Shown here: one piece after another, positions 11,811 through 24,567 of the stretch
Numbering within the stretch: the stretch's first letter is position 1
How the letters are laid out: the number at the start of each line of letters is the position of its first letter
Assembly (NCBI RefSeq): GCF_963678635.1
Contig: NC_087070.1
Location: 51,380,514 to 51,444,513 of the forward strand
Direction of reading: 5' to 3'
Length of the DNA stretch: 64,000 bases
Origin: Symsagittifera roscoffensis
Taxonomy: Eukaryota > Xenacoelomorpha > Acoela > Convolutidae
Notes under the pieces: generated by a model
Seen by the model: only the letters and a program-made list of their open reading frames with translations
Database searches by the model: none
What the model was told of the DNA's origin: nothing
Program-made: the position numbers and the translations under genes

Positions 11811-13004
11811 TGGACAGAGTAGAAGCTATTGAGGACACTTCAAAAGCGAAAGATTTTATCGAATCAATCATGTCTGTTTGTTATCTTGCAAACGAAGTTT
11901 CTACTTAAAAAAATTTGGAGCCTGGAAAACTTTTTTTTCTATCCCTCGACGAGAAATAATTTTGAAACAAATTCGTTTTGCAACCAGCAAATCATCAATT
12001 TTTTTAAAATCAAGCAGCGAAAAAAATTGCAGATTGTAAAAATGATGGTCAAATCTTGCCTAACTTTTATTTGAAAATGTGTAAATTTACTCAAGTTTTC
12101 TCCAAGAGTGGGTTGCAGCCATTAGCGTACCCACGTACCCAGGAAGAGGGGCTCAATTTTGGTTGATAAATTTTCCCAAAGGGTCCCTGCTTTTGTATAA
12201 TTTTATGAGATCTATTTTTGGCTGACCCACATCAAAATGTTTCCAAAGGCGCCTTTGACGCCAATCTGACTGAGTTTGAGGGGAGAGGGCGTTGTAACCT
12301 GTTTTTTTTTGCAAAAATCTGTTTTTTTCACAAAGAAGGGTCTTCGAAGAGCTCGGAAAACCAAGTTAATCGACCAAGAAAAAAATGTCGACAAAATTTT
12401 CAATTTTTTTCAAAAAATCGATCTTCCTTCAATTTTTGAGCAAAGTTTTTGCAAAGAGTCCCCTTTCAGTTCACTGTTTGGATCAATTCCGAAAAGTATC
12501 GCGAAACGCTTTTGTATACTAATAACAAGTTTGAAACATAACAAGATTGGAGAAAAACGCAATTTTTGTCATAGTTTTCCAAAAAAAAGCTCTTAAACAT
12601 CGTGTTTTGCTCCTTTTTTTAAATGCATGACACAATTAAAAAGGTTGCATTAAGCAGGTACCAATTTCGAAAATTTTTATTTTGCTGCCGATGCTAAACT
12701 TATAATAACTAATCATTTTAAGTTAACTGAATGAAAAAACTTTTTTGCTGCTGTCGACACTAAACTATATATTGTATGAAAACGTACTCAAGTGTTCTCC
12801 AGCTATTGAACGATAAGTTTAGTGCAGGATTGATAAAATTGTGCTAGCAGTCGTTTTCACAGATTTTGATTTTCAAGTTTTTATTTGAATTCTCTAAAAT
12901 TCGTTTTCGTCTAAAAAAACTTACAATGATGTTCACCAGTGGAAAGAACTTCTCTGATAACATCTAATTCTGGCCTGACAATAGAAAAAAAATGTGAAGC
13001 GCTT
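11811..13004. other. no gene seen downstream of family member 1
   Basis: Holds the 3' flank of the gene. Two overlapping open frames at 12218-12596 are low-complexity (Phe/Lys) with no domain. I see no canonical AATAAA within 200 bp of the stop. Confidence 0.45.
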
Positions 13005-13490
13005 AAAGCGCCTATAAAACTAACAAAAAAATAGCGGCCGGAAAACAAAACGCAAAAGTTTGTTAGTGAAAACTTTCCAAATCTTTCCAAAACAAAATGT
13101 AAAAGCGTGTTTTTTATAGTTAATTGTGCAACTTGCTGCAATGTGTTTTTTAAAATTTTGTTTAAGCGTTGAAGAAAATTTTCCACGATTGTGTTTCATG
13201 AATAATTCTTTCCATTTCTTTCAGCTGAACACTCAAAAAGACATTTTATCTGCCGAAACAAAATTATCGCAATTGAACACCAAATTTGAAAAAATAAACT
13301 GATGCGGTTTTCCAATTTGAACACCATCTGTTAACTCACAGCATGGCTATTAAAATCGGCAAATTATGAAAAACAGAAATAAGGTGCAAACACCCGGAAA
13401 ACTGTAAAATTGAAACTGAAAACATCGGTTTTTTCAACATGCGTACATGATGATTTATTGAGAGAATTTATTATTTTTGTAACTTATGGA
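13005..13490. repeat. segmental duplicate of about 17560-18110
   Basis: Starts with a phrase around AAAACTAACAAAA. It continues with CAAATCTTTNCAAAACAA, a GTGCAANTTGCTG motif and CAACTGAACACTCAA-type sequence, in the same order as at 17585-18110. Diverged by many substitutions. Non-coding. It overlaps the start of the first 1.23 kb tandem unit. Confidence 0.6.
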
Positions 13491-14567
13491 GCGGGTGCAA
13501 CTCAACGGCTTTTGTCAAGAAATTGGTTTCTCCAACTAAACTTATCAATCGCTTCGTCTTCTGATGCGTCAAAACTTGAGTTTCTCTTCAGGCAAACTCA
13601 AAACTTGCATTTTCAGCAGCTGAAATTAAAGGTATATTGGTGTTAGTCTTTGTAATCCTAACACACTGCACCATCATTTCGGAAGATTTTCACCAACGCA
13701 ACGATAGGTTTATAGGTTGACATCTATAGCTAAATAGTGTTCATGCAAGAAAAACCTATCAACAAGAGTGATCTTGCCATCTTGAAATACATCGCGGTTG
13801 TCCGCATCCGAAGTGAATGCAGTTTATTTCCAATTGACAGTCTCAAGCACGTTTTTTGAAAATTATTTTGTAGACAGTTCACTGCTATTTTCAGACATTG
13901 AAAATATATGTGGTATGTAATTAGGCTGATCTTTGCAAACCCTTTGCGGAAAATTACATGAGCCTGAAAAAAAACCATAGATAGTTTGTTCGATATTTTC
14001 TAACAAATACAATTTCAGCTAGTCTTCTAAACTTGCTGAGAATGATTAAAAAACGGCCAATTTGGTAACAGAAATAAGTGTAACTTGAGTATGGAGGCGA
14101 CAAACTCTATAATGAGGTCTGCAGAAAAAAAACATCTTTCATTTAAAAAATTCTCCTTTTTTTTGAACAGTTATGAAAATTAAAGTTGTTTGAATTAACC
14201 TTTTCGGCCGAAACGGCGAAACATTTACTGATAATTCAAAAACAAACGGCACCAATAATTAATGCGTGTAGGTCCCAATTTTTTTCAAGATTCCTAAAAC
14301 GTTCCTTAATAAGTTTACACACATGTTTTGGCGCTTGGATTCGCATGTCCTTACAAATGCCATGTTTTCTCTAGTAGTTTGTAGAGATCCTCATCGAAAT
14401 TGTTGCTAGCCATGCTGCGATTCCGTTTTTTGGTATTCATTGTTATTTATGGCTGCACCTAGCGATTTCTTTCAATAATTAGTACGCTGTGAACTTGTGT
14501 AATTTTCGATCAGAGCTCAACCTAGATCTCTAGTAGTTTAAAGGGCACTCAAAAATGGTTTTATGGA
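13341..14567. repeat. tandem duplication unit 1, about 1,227 bp
   Basis: Begins ACAGCATGGCTATTAAAATC and ends TTTTATGGA just before the next copy begins with the same ACAGCATGGCTAT. Contains no gene I can support; the open frames in it are short and are broken in the other unit. Confidence 0.85.
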
Positions 14568-15804
14568 ACAGCATGGCTATGAAAATCGGCAATTATGAAA
14601 AACAAAAAAAAACGTGCAAACACTTGGAAACCTTTAAATTTGAAACTGAAAGCATCGGTCTTTTCAACATGCGTATATGATGATTTATAGAGAGAATTTA
14701 TTCATTATGTAATTTATGGGGCGGGGGCAACTCAACGGCTTTTTGTCAAGAAATTAGCTTCTCCAACTAAACTTATCAATCTCGCCGTCCTCTGATGCGC
14801 CAAAACTTGAGTTTTTCTGCTGGCAACCTCAAAACTTGCATTTTCAGCAGCTGAAACTAAAGGTATATTGGTGTTCGTCTTTGTAATCCTAACACACTGC
14901 ACCATCATTTCGGAAGATTTTCACCAACGCAACGGTAGGTTTATAGGTTGACATCTATAGCTAAATAGTGTTCATGTAAGAAAAACCTATCAACAAGAGT
15001 GATCTTGTCATCTTGAAATACATCGCGGTTGTCCGCATCCGAAGTGAATGCAGTTTTTTTCGAATTGACAGTCTCAAGCACGTTTTTCAAGAAGTAATTC
15101 GTAGACAGTTCACACCCATTTTTAGACATTGAAGATATATGTGCTATGTGAGAAATTGTTATGCTGATCCTTGCTCAGCCTTTGCGGAAAATTACACGAG
15201 CCTGAAAAAGCATGATGGTTTGTTCGATATTTTCTAACAAATACAATTTCAGCTAGTCTTCTAAACTGGCTGAGAATGATTAAAAAATGGCCAATTTGGT
15301 AACAGAAATAAGTGTAACTTGAGTATGGAGGCGACAAACTCTAGAACGAGGTCTGCAGAAAAAAACATCTTTCATTGAAAAAAATTCTCCTTTTTTTTGA
15401 ACAGTTATGAAAATTAAAGTCATTTGAATTGAACTTTTCGGCCGAAACGGCGAAACATTTACTGATAATTCAAAAACAAACGGCACCACTAATTAATGTT
15501 TGTAGGTCCCAATTTTTTTCAAGGTTCCTGGAACGTTCCTAATTAAGTTTACACACATGTTTCGGCGCTTGGATTCGCATGTCCTTACAAATGCCATGTT
15601 TTCTCTAGTAGTTTGTAGAGATCCTAATCGAACTTGTTGCTAGCCATGCTGCGATTCCGTTTTTTGGTATTCCTTGTTATTTATGGCTGCACCTAGCGAT
15701 TTCTTTCAATAATTAGTACGCTGTGAACTTGTGTAATTTTCGATCAGAGCTCAACCTAGATCTCTAGTAGTTTAAAGGGCACTCAAAATTGGTTTTATGG
15801 AACA
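14568..15804. repeat. tandem duplication unit 2, about 1,237 bp
   Basis: Colinear with the preceding unit and highly similar, differing by small indels and substitutions. It ends at GGTTTTATGGAACAG, after which sequence diverges into the block that is inverted at 17026-17275. Confidence 0.85.
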
Positions 15805-16010
15805 GACTTTCGAAAAGTTTTTTCCATTTTTCGCTGCCCGTCGATGTTTTTGTACTTGATAGTTTTCTGCTACATCTTACTGATTTTTGCTCAACCAATC
15901 CCGCCACACTTTGAAAAATGTTTTGAGCCCTCTGGCCGATTATGGGACTTATGACTCCAGAAAGGACAACAACTACAAACATATAATTGCTTGAATCAAC
16001 TGTTGTCAGA
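15805..16010. repeat. inverted-repeat block, left partner of 17026-17275
   Basis: The sequence from the end of tandem unit 2 through TTTTTGTACTTGATAG to ACAACTACAAACATATAAT reappears inverted at 17026-17275. The two partners are not colinear along their full length: the pieces adjoining the signal-peptide ORF are joined in a different order, which points to an inversion or template switch. Confidence 0.7.
15844..15954 (+). pseudogene. truncated copy of a small signal-peptide ORF
   Basis: ATG opens 36 codons to TGA beginning MFLYLIVFCYILLIFAQPIP, a clear signal-peptide-like start. The same first 21 residues begin the 82 aa minus-strand frame at 16845-17093. After the shared CCGCCACA the two diverge abruptly, so this copy appears cut at a rearrangement breakpoint and runs into unrelated sequence. 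Confidence 0.35.
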
Positions 16011-16844
16011 TCCATCTGCTATGAATGCGATCAAGCGTCCGCTTCAATACACATACAATTTGTTTGTCCTTTTGAAGGGCAGTGATGACTGCTTTCGAGG
16101 ATGGTAATTAAGAAATGTTTAGCGTCAGTGAAAAAACTTTTGTGAAAGAACGAAGGCGTTTTGAAAGCTTATCTTAATCTTAATCAAGGAAAGGCTAAAA
16201 CCTTCTCTGTTGCCAATTGATATAAACAAAAAAAGCGAAACAATCCAAAGCAATTATGAGTACCTATAATTGATTAAAAGCTATAATTTCCGTAGCTGAT
16301 TGTTGTAAAAATTGCCAGATAGTCCTCCTTGTAAACACTATAGCTTTCTAGACTAATAAAATTAAGGTATTGACTCGAAAACTGCGCCGCTAATCATTAA
16401 AAAAAAATTCTACAGATGCCTACTAGACAAGTTGAAACACGTTTTGGGAAACCGAGTTTACGAACATAGATAAAAGGATCAATCGCTGCAGGTTTCCAAC
16501 TTGCTAACAAAGTTTATGATAAGTTTTACAAACAATCTTACCACATACTCTAAAAAAAACAGATTGGCCTCTTCTGGCGAGCTCATTGGTGGAATCAAGA
16601 AGCATCAGCTCGCTAACTACGGGTTAAGCTATGCAAATCACAGCTTTGTACTTCGATAATGGTGATTTCAGGCAATTATGTTCGAACTCTGCTGGCAAAA
16701 TTTTTTGAATTGCTGGCAAAAAAAACAAATAATTGGAACAAAGATGAGGGTTAGTACCGGGTCTTTTTTGACAGTTGCTACAGTTGCCCTCACTCTTAAA
16801 TTTCGATGAAAATGAAAAAAAAAGTGGTAACTTTATGGTTGAGT
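16011..16844. other. no gene seen between inverted blocks
   Basis: AT-rich spacer of the inverted repeat. No open frame above background and no recognised element. Confidence 0.5.
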
Positions 16845-17093
16845 CTAATTTCCACGGCGTATTATTGCAGAATGAAATTGTTGCAAAAAGAAAATGCGAA
16901 ATGTTGAAACGTTTTTTTTTCTACAGCCAAAATTCATAAATTGGAATTCTTTTTGAAACAGAATTTGAGTCTTCCAATTAACTGCATGAACAAAACCAAT
17001 AGTTTCACTGGAGCCTACGAAATGTTTTTGTGGCGGGATTGGTTGAGCAAAAATCAGTAAGATGTAGCAGAAAACTATCAAGTACAAAAACAT
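16845..17093 (-). CDS. candidate small secreted protein (82 aa), unknown
   Basis: ATG at 17093 (minus strand) opens 82 codons to TAG. Residues 1-16 (MFLYLIVFCYILLIFA) look like a cleavable signal peptide followed by QPIPPQKHFVG. The rest is basic, with two Cys, and has no domain I know. A GTG nine codons upstream is in frame, but the ATG directly preceding the hydrophobic core is the better start. The sequence lies inside the inverted-duplication region, and the plus-strand partner at 15844 keeps only the signal peptide. It could be the first exon of a longer gene. Confidence is limited by short length and lack of homologues. Confidence 0.35.
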   Translation of the reverse strand: MFLYLIVFCYILLIFAQPIPPQKHFVGSSETIGFVHAVNWKTQILFQKEFQFMNFGCRKKNVSTFRIFFLQQFHSAIIRRGN

Positions 17094-17275
17094 CGACGGG
17101 CAGCGAAAAATGGAAAACACTTTTCGAAAGTCTGTTCCATAAAACCATTTTTGAGTGCCCTTTAAACTACTAGAGTTGATTCAAGCAATTATATGTTTGT
17201 AGTTGTTGTCCTTTCTGGAGTCATAAGTCCCATAATCGGCCAGAGGGCTCAAAACATTTTTCAAAAAGTATGCTC
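17026..17275. repeat. inverted-repeat block, right partner of 15750-16010
   Basis: Contains the inverted complements of both the 15750-15910 and 15905-16005 segments, joined at CTACTAGAGTTGATTC. Confidence 0.7.
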
Positions 17276-17344
17276 TAGTAACCCTCAACATTGAATAAAG
17301 CAAGCAGCAAAATGTAAAAACTCTATTAGTAATCCTAGAAACTC

Positions 17345-18290
17345 AAAACACCAATGACAGTGTTTTGAGAAATTTTATTGCCAAACTATATATCTCGCTG
17401 GCTTCCAATGGTGTCTATGAAGCTGCTACATCATGGAAGTTTTGTGTTTTTTTTTGCGAAGTTGTCATCTTCGCACAATTTTAGGTCAGATTTTTTGTTC
17501 ATTTTGCCATCATTGTCTTTTGTCAACTTTTTTCCTAGTTTTGTTGTGACAAACTTCCCATCAAAAAATGATAACGCCTTCAGCGCCAATAAAACTAACA
17601 AAAGGGCAAATGACGGAGAATAAAACGCAAATGCTTTGTTAAAAATTTTTCAAATCTTTTCAAAACAATTTGATTATAGCTTGTTTTTTCATAGTTTATG
17701 GTGCAATTTGCTGAACTTTTTTTTTAATTTTCCTTAAGCTCTTTAAAAAAATTTTTACAAAATATTTCATCAAACACTTCCTATTTCTCTCAACTGAACA
17801 CTCAAGAAAAACATTTTTATCTGCAAAGCAAAACTATCTCAATTGAACACCAAATTGGAAAAAAAATAAGGTTATACAGTTTTTCAACTTCATCAACATC
17901 TGCTATCTTGCAGCATGACTTATTAAAATCAACAAATTCTAAAAAAACTGAAATTGAAAGAAAAAAAACGTGCAAACACTTGTAATTATTTTTTTAAAAT
18001 TGAAACTAAAAATATATTTTTTTTCAAGATGCGTGTAGGTTAATTTATAGAGAATGTTTTTTATTTACGTAATTTTTGGGGCGGGTACAACTCAACGACC
18101 TTGTTGTCAAGCTACTGCAACATGGAGGTCTTGTGATTTATTTTTGTTCATTTATTCATCTTCGCTCATTTTTAGGTTTGATTTTTTTTTTCATTTTGCC
18201 ATCATTGTCTTTTGTAAACTCTTTCTTTTCTAGTTTAGCTGTGACAGACTACCAATTTGACTCAAACACTGTCAAGTAAAGCTGGTTACA
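17345..18290. repeat. mosaic of diverged duplications
   Basis: The 17390-17560 piece (around CATGGAAGTTTTGTG and TTTTGCCATCATTGTCTTTTG) is repeated at 18105-18260. The 17585-18110 piece matches 13005-13490. Short hydrophobic open frames here (17378-17623, 18076-18279) are products of these T-rich repeats. Confidence 0.6.
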
Positions 18291-18898
18291 GGATGACAAA
18301 AGCAAAATGAGATAAGTATTGTATGTTAAGGTCCTTTTTAAGAACCTCATCATCCGGCAAAGCTGATTCAGTTTGTCGAAAACTTCTGAAAGGTACTTAT
18401 CATCGTTTGTTGAAATGTTTTATTTCTATATACCCTAATAGCGATCAACCCAAGTACTGTTTCTCTAATACAAAAAAAATCGTGTTTTCTGAATGAGTGC
18501 CACTATTCAAGTTTAGAACTCAGGGAAATTGTGCAAATGTCTCAAGAACTCAGGATATGCTTGATCAGCTTGAATAATATAAGTTAAAAAACAACTGAAG
18601 AAATTTTTTGTTCAACTAGCTAATGCATGCCGCAATAAAAAAAAATGATATAAATGTCATATATATTTTATTTCAGCAACAAAAAACTTCACCTATCAAA
18701 GATAGGTGAACCTATTAACTCTTAGACTTTTTAAAAATCGCTTTTAACAAACTAATATTTGGCACACACAGCCATCAAAAATTGCTAAATTTATACATCA
18801 TGAATTTTAAACTGCAACAAAATGCATATACTTCATGCATATCAAATTTACAGCCGCTGTCATTCAACCAACTTCATAACTTATTCAGCAAAACATGT

Positions 18899-19570
18899 GA
18901 GATTTCGACTGAGACACCGATAACAAAAACAGGATTTCTACTTTCAAGGGAGAAAAGAAACAAAACTTAGGTCAAGCTGCAGTTGATGTTGTAAAGGTTA
19001 CAACTTATTCTAGTCAGCTTTAATCGTGCAATATGAAAGTTTTTTTTGCAATCTTGATCTTCACATGCAAAGTGTGAACTGTTTGATAAAAAATCCTCAT
19101 TTGAAAAAAAAAACTGCCAATGGTTTCAAAAAAGATTGGGACAGTGCTGATTTAAATTATCCGGACGAAACGAACAAAACTTGAATTTTCAATCACGTTT
19201 TTCTTAAATTGGGTTAAGATTAGACATAAAGTGTGAGATTTTGGTTGAGACACCGATAACAAAAACAGGATTTCTACTTTCAAGGGAGAAAAGAAACAAA
19301 ACTTAGGTCAAGCTGCAGTTGATGTTGTAAAGGTTACAACTAATTCTAGTCAGCTTTCATCGTGCAATATGAAAGTTTTTTTTGCAATCTTGATCTTCAC
19401 ATGCAAAGTGTGAACTGTTTGATAAAAAATCCTCATTTGAAAAAAAAAACTGCCAATGGTTTCAAAAAAGATTGGGACAGTGCTGATTTAAATTATCCGG
19501 ACGAAACGAACAAAACTTGAATTTTCAAACACGTTTTTCTTAAATTGGGTTAAGATTAGACAAAAAGTGA
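18899..19570. repeat. two tandem units of about 336 bp
   Basis: The phrase ACACCGATAACAAAAACAGG and everything up to GGGTTAAGATTAGACA is repeated almost exactly at an offset of about 336 bp (18899-19234, 19235-19570). The 3' part of the second unit also serves as the outer left arm of the palindrome that follows. Confidence 0.9.
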
Positions 19571-20190
19571 AGAGGACAAAAGGTGCTTAGAGTTTTGACA
19601 GAATTTATATGGTGCCATTTTTTCTCCGAAATTATCAACAAAAATTTTACCCCAAAAATGGGTTATTTTGGCTTTTTTCAATTAATTAAGAATTACGCTG
19701 AAACTACTTTGTTAAATGATATGAATTCTATCACAGGAAGCCTCTTACGCAGCACAACAAAGTTTAAGAAGTGTTAAATTTCCAAAAACCAGTATAAACG
19801 AAAAAAAATTCACTTGATAGTCAATAAATGTTATTTTTACTATATAAAACCCAGAATCTCTGTTTAAAAATAAATTTTAAACAATTTGAGCAAATTTCTT
19901 AAACTTTGTTGTGCTGCGTAAGAGGCTTCCTGTGATATAATTTTCATATCAATTAACAAAGTAGTTTCAGCGTAATTCTTGATTAATTGAAAAAAGCCGA
20001 AATGACCCATTTTTGGGGTAAAATTTTTGTTGAGAATTTTGGAGAAAAAAAATGGCACCATATTAATTCTGGTGAAATTCTAAGCAATTTTTGCCCTCTT
20101 CACTTTTTGTCTAATCTTAAGACAATTGAGAGAAACGCGTTTGAAAACTCAATTTTTGTTCGTTTTGTCCGGATAATTTAAATCAGCAAT
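19481..20190. repeat. 710 bp inverted repeat (fold-back element)
   Basis: Left arm about 19481-19775 and right arm about 19895-20190 are inverted complements. The tips are TGCTGATTTAAATTATCCGG and CCGGATAATTTAAATCAGCA. The inner arms contain GTTGTGCTGCGTAAGAGGC and its complement. Central spacer about 120 bp. Short frames seen on both strands are mirror images produced by the palindrome. Confidence 0.88.
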
Positions 20191-23100
20191 GTATCTCAAT
20201 TTTGCATATCTTGGTATATTAGCATGTTATATCCTGCGACTTGATGAAGGAGCGTCTGATGAATACTTCAACGACATCTTAAATAATAATAACAACCCAA
20301 AAACTGTGATTTGACGAAGAAGAATTCAAAAAAATGTGTTCTAAATGTTTGCCGAATAGAAAATTTGATCGCTTAAAAAACGTATCCACAATTCTTTTGA
20401 GTTTGTATGGGCTTATCTTTATATTGAAAGCCTAATTTTGTATAGAAGATCAGCTCATAAGTGAATAGAGCAAGAAAATTAGCTCCAAGAAAGCGTGTTC
20501 TGCTATAGTTTTTCATTAGCAAACAATTCAACAAAGTTTGAAAAACTCAAGAGCAAATAATAAGTTAGTTTGTTTGAAAACAAAGCAGATTGTGACAAAA
20601 AGCAAAGACGATTTAACAGTAAATAACATTTAAGCTGCTTTGATAGAGTTCGTGCATCGAGTTGTTCGAATGAAAAAATGAAGTTTGATGGAGATTGTAG
20701 AGTATCTCTCTTTCATAAAAAAAATCCATCAAAATCAATTAACACTTTGACAGAGATGTAGTTTTAGAATGTAAAGAAAGAATGTAAAGAAAGATCAAAA
20801 ACCAAATCTAATTTCATTCAACCACTCAAGATTTCAAATTCAGCTTGGGCACTTGGATGGACGCAACAAGGAACACTTAGACCCCAAATACCCTGTCTAT
20901 AAGGCTAAAAGGCAAAAACTGACAACAGCTTTGAATATCCCTTTTTTTAGTCAATGAAACAACTTTTTCGATTCGTCCATGAGTTAACCGGACTGTACGC
21001 ATCTCGGTATGCATCGAAGCGAAATAATTGCTTCGAAAGAGCATGTCTAATTTTTGTCTACAATGAAACTAATCAAATCTAAACCATTGGCGATGCAAAA
21101 CTCTCAATGTTACCAGTCATTCACTCAAACAGAAACATCGAAAAGGGTAGCACCAGCAGCATTGGATCTATCAAGATAATTTCAGGTGTGTACAAAGATG
21201 GAAATACTGTTGAATTTTACAAGAATTGGTAAAATCTCAAGGACTCATTCATTCAATGTACTTGATTGAAAAGTTTCGGGAGAGTAATTTGAAAAGCAAG
21301 ACCAACTTCCTCATTTTTCTGAGCATTACGGGGAATGCGGTAGTAGAAGTAGGCTGCTGGCTCTGGTCAAACTTCTCTAATGTTTGCGCGACGGGTAATT
21401 GTACAATGTACAAAGAATATGGGCCAGGGATTTATTGCTGATTAGGAAAGAGCGGTCCCTAAAACGTGTCTTGAAAACCACTGTAGCTATCACTCTGAAA
21501 AACACTTTAGTGGTCGCAGACATTGAAAAAATTACCAGAGAAGAGACTGAAAACAAACAGCTCTACCACTAGAAAGGAAATCGAGCAATCGGAGAAAAAG
21601 CTAATTGCAGTTTTTAAAAATGATCTGTTTGAAAAAGTTCAAAAAAATGTTGGCTAAAAATGTTATTAAAAAATGTTGATTATATTACCACCCGACTACC
21701 GACCAATATCTCAGTGATTTTCTTTGACAAGCAACCTTGGTAAATACTCTTGAGACAATTTTAAGCAGGAAACTGAACCCGAGAATTTGTCTAAGGAATC
21801 CTTGCTTGAATTTGATAACATCGGTGCTTGCAAAACTTTGTTGGCCTACAGAAAAACTACCTAAAAACATTGCAAACTGCCATAGGCAAATTAAATTGAT
21901 GTAAGATGTGACAAGAGTTACTCTCTAGTAACTTCCCCGTTCCTCGCACACAATGTATTGTACTCTTTCTCCTCTGGTTGCGCCTTCTGTGCCATTTAAC
22001 TCAAAATTTTTCGTTGTAACTGGGACTTTAAACATACAAGGAACAAATAATTCGTGGTTCAATTCTCAAATACAAGGATTTGAAAAAGACCCCGCGCTAG
22101 AGACTAGGCCCGATTTACATCTAAACCAATAGTGGTCCATTAAAAGAGAAACAATTGTTTTATGGTCCTGTTGGTTAAAAATTTCTTCACAAAAGATGAA
22201 AAGTTTTAAAGTGTTTTTCCTACAGTCCCTTTAATGAATAATTCATTGCCAGAATTGAAGTTGCTAACACAAAAAAGAGCTTTAAACATTTTTAAAAACA
22301 TTAAGGTAAAAAAAATTGGGACCGACCAACAATTTTCGGCATTTGAATTATTCTAGTTGAAACTCATTGAAATTAAACTACCACCATTAAAGAGACAATT
22401 CAAAGAAGTTTTTCGCAGCAACTGGTCTGCGCAGCTCGCAGCAGAAAAAAAATGTTGCTCGTGAACTGTGACACCAAATATACTAATATGCTAGGAATGA
22501 AAATCAATGATGCCGTATTTGGAACACAACAATTGAACTTTTTGCATCATAACATTTTTGGATTAACAAAATTTAGAGGGAACTGTTTATCAGAGCAACT
22601 ATGTTTTACTCAAGATCATTAACCACTTTTCCTCATTACATCGCCAACGCTGCACTTTTTGCAATCCGGGTTTTTTGTTTCTTCCAATATAGCGACTTTT
22701 ATCGAAGAAAAGAGAATTTTCATCAAGACTTAGAACTAATGACATGTAATCCAATGCAATATTCAAACTTTAAAGCGTGTGATTCAATTGAATTTTAAGC
22801 TGCGCATTTGTTTTTCATTTCAAATTCCATTGTGACGTCTCAATTTTAATTAGATTTTAATTAGATAAGCTATCAACTGTTGATTTTTTTGTAATATTTC
22901 ACTATATATATGCTTGAATTTTGGTATAAAAAATTGAAACAAGTTACAATTGGAACAAGGAACTAAAGTAATTTGGATTGCACTCATATTTTAGTTTTCA
23001 GGCGACAAAAGAAAAAAACTCACTCGGTGCATTTGAACGTTTTCATTTCATAAGGTGAAAGAAAATTTAAATTGGAACATTCGTCGATAGAAACTTCTCT

Positions 23101-23361
23101 GCAATCATTGGGATATCCGACTAATTAAATTTTACATGAGATCGCATTAATGATATGTTTTTGCGTTCCGGGTATTTGATTTGGCAAAGAAAAAATTTAT
23201 TGATCCAGAGAGTCTAATTGCCTGGCTCCAATTTTCTTCTGAAGGAAAACCACCCTTTTTATTGTCTATACTGCTGAAATGTTATGCTCAATTTCGCTTC
23301 AACTACAACTTTTGTTGAAATAACTATTTGAAAAAATTTTGAGCGTTTTTTTCAATTTTAT
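20191..23361. other. 3.2 kb without a convincing gene
   Basis: Short frames only. One at 22452-22622 has an ATG and 56 codons (starts MLLVNCDTKYTNMLGMKIND). One at 21226-21441 starts with TTG and is Cys-rich toward its end. Neither has a recognised domain, and both sit in otherwise ordinary sequence. Some stretches (about 20850-21450) have slightly raised G+C and could be decayed coding DNA. Confidence 0.4.
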
Positions 23362-23862
23362 TGTTCCGACGTTCGATACGAAAGTAACGGAATATTTGTG
23401 CTCGGGGTGGGTTTTTTTCTTCAGACAAATTTCGACTTTTTAACTAGCCGTTTTTGACGGAATATTTTCATATCATTCAAAAGCCATTGTTGTCCTGAGC
23501 TTAAATTTGAAAAAATATTCCACCCGTGATCATTTTTTGTAAAGTTATGAGGGTTTAAAGATTGCCATTTTGGCCATTTTGACCAATTTGGGACAATTAA
23601 CGCGCGATATAATTCGCGCTACTAACGCGTAAGCGGAGATTTAATCCGTCTTATAAATCGTTCCAAATTGGTTAAGCAAAGCTTAATTGATTTGTTACAA
23701 GGAACGAAATCTATCTTTTTGTACTTTATATGGCGTGTACTTTATTTTGTAATTTCATTTTATTTTATTTCTTTAAATTTTTTATGTTATTACTGCTGCT
23801 CCATAAACCTTAAAAGGCAGTCGAAATATTCAGGGCTTCGCCCTGATACGAGCAGTCTTGTT
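23362..23862 (-). mobile_element. family A short interspersed element, copy 3 (inverted)
   Basis: A full-length copy in reverse orientation. It begins TTGTTCCGAC with the TTCGATACGAAAGT hairpin region and ends CCCTGATACGAGCAGTCTTG TT. The TTG-started frame at 23668-23871 lies mostly inside it and is not a gene. Confidence 0.8.
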
Positions 23863-24480
23863 GGTTCTTAAGAAATTTTTAAACCTAGTCAAGTCAGGCT
23901 CTAATTAGGCAGTATAAGTTCCAACTCCATAGATACTAAGAGATTTTAATTAACTTGGTCCTTTTCCCCAAACATTTTATGTCGTCTTTCAAAGTCTATC
24001 TTCTAAAAACTCGTAATGTCAAGTTATTGGTGACCTTAGAAAAACCAAGTTTGTACTTCTTTACAAAAATCATGTTCACCTTGTAGCATGTTGAGGATGG
24101 GCGGCATCAATTCTGCTGTCAGTTTTTTCGAAAAAAAATATCCTCATTTCTACCAGATCAATCTCAAATAATTTTCATATATCCTTCATTTGAGTGCAAA
24201 CTGCGCGTCAAAAAATGAAATTTTCTGTTAAAACACCCTTCGTTAAAGTTCAGAAAATCAGTTTTCTTCTATTTTGTCAAATCATTAAAAAAATTAACCT
24301 CCCGAGCAGTAATTTGGGAGAAAACCTTTATAGTTTTCTGGATGAACGCAAAAATTCATTTGTTCGACATAGACTTTCTTGTTGATATGAAACAGTAACT
24401 CAAAATGCCGAATACAATTTTGACACTACAAATCAAGGGAAAGTTAAAACTGAATATGTTCTCCTATAACATTCAACAAT
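23863..24480. other. upstream flank of family member 2
   Basis: No gene seen. Sequence between the family A element and the putative promoter of the 24568 gene. Confidence 0.4.
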
Positions 24481-24484
24481 ATAG

Positions 24485-24490
24485 TATAAA
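24485..24490 (+). promoter_or_regulatory. TATAAA box candidate for family member 2
   Basis: TATAAA lies 78 bp before the ATG at 24568. With a usual 25-30 bp offset it would place a start site near 24515 and a short leader of about 50 nt. In AT-rich DNA this motif is common, so support is positional only. Confidence 0.3.
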
Positions 24491-24567
24491 CATGTTTTTG
24501 TATTGACTTGATCACTCTTTATTTGAGCAAACCGCCTGAATCGCCTGATGCTATTTTGGTTATTGGA

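Noticed and set aside
12218-12596. Two overlapping plus-strand frames with a protein-like start (ADPHQNVSKGAFDANLTEF)
   Set aside because: No ATG for the first, Phe/Lys low complexity in the second, an equally open antisense frame, and no homologue recognised.
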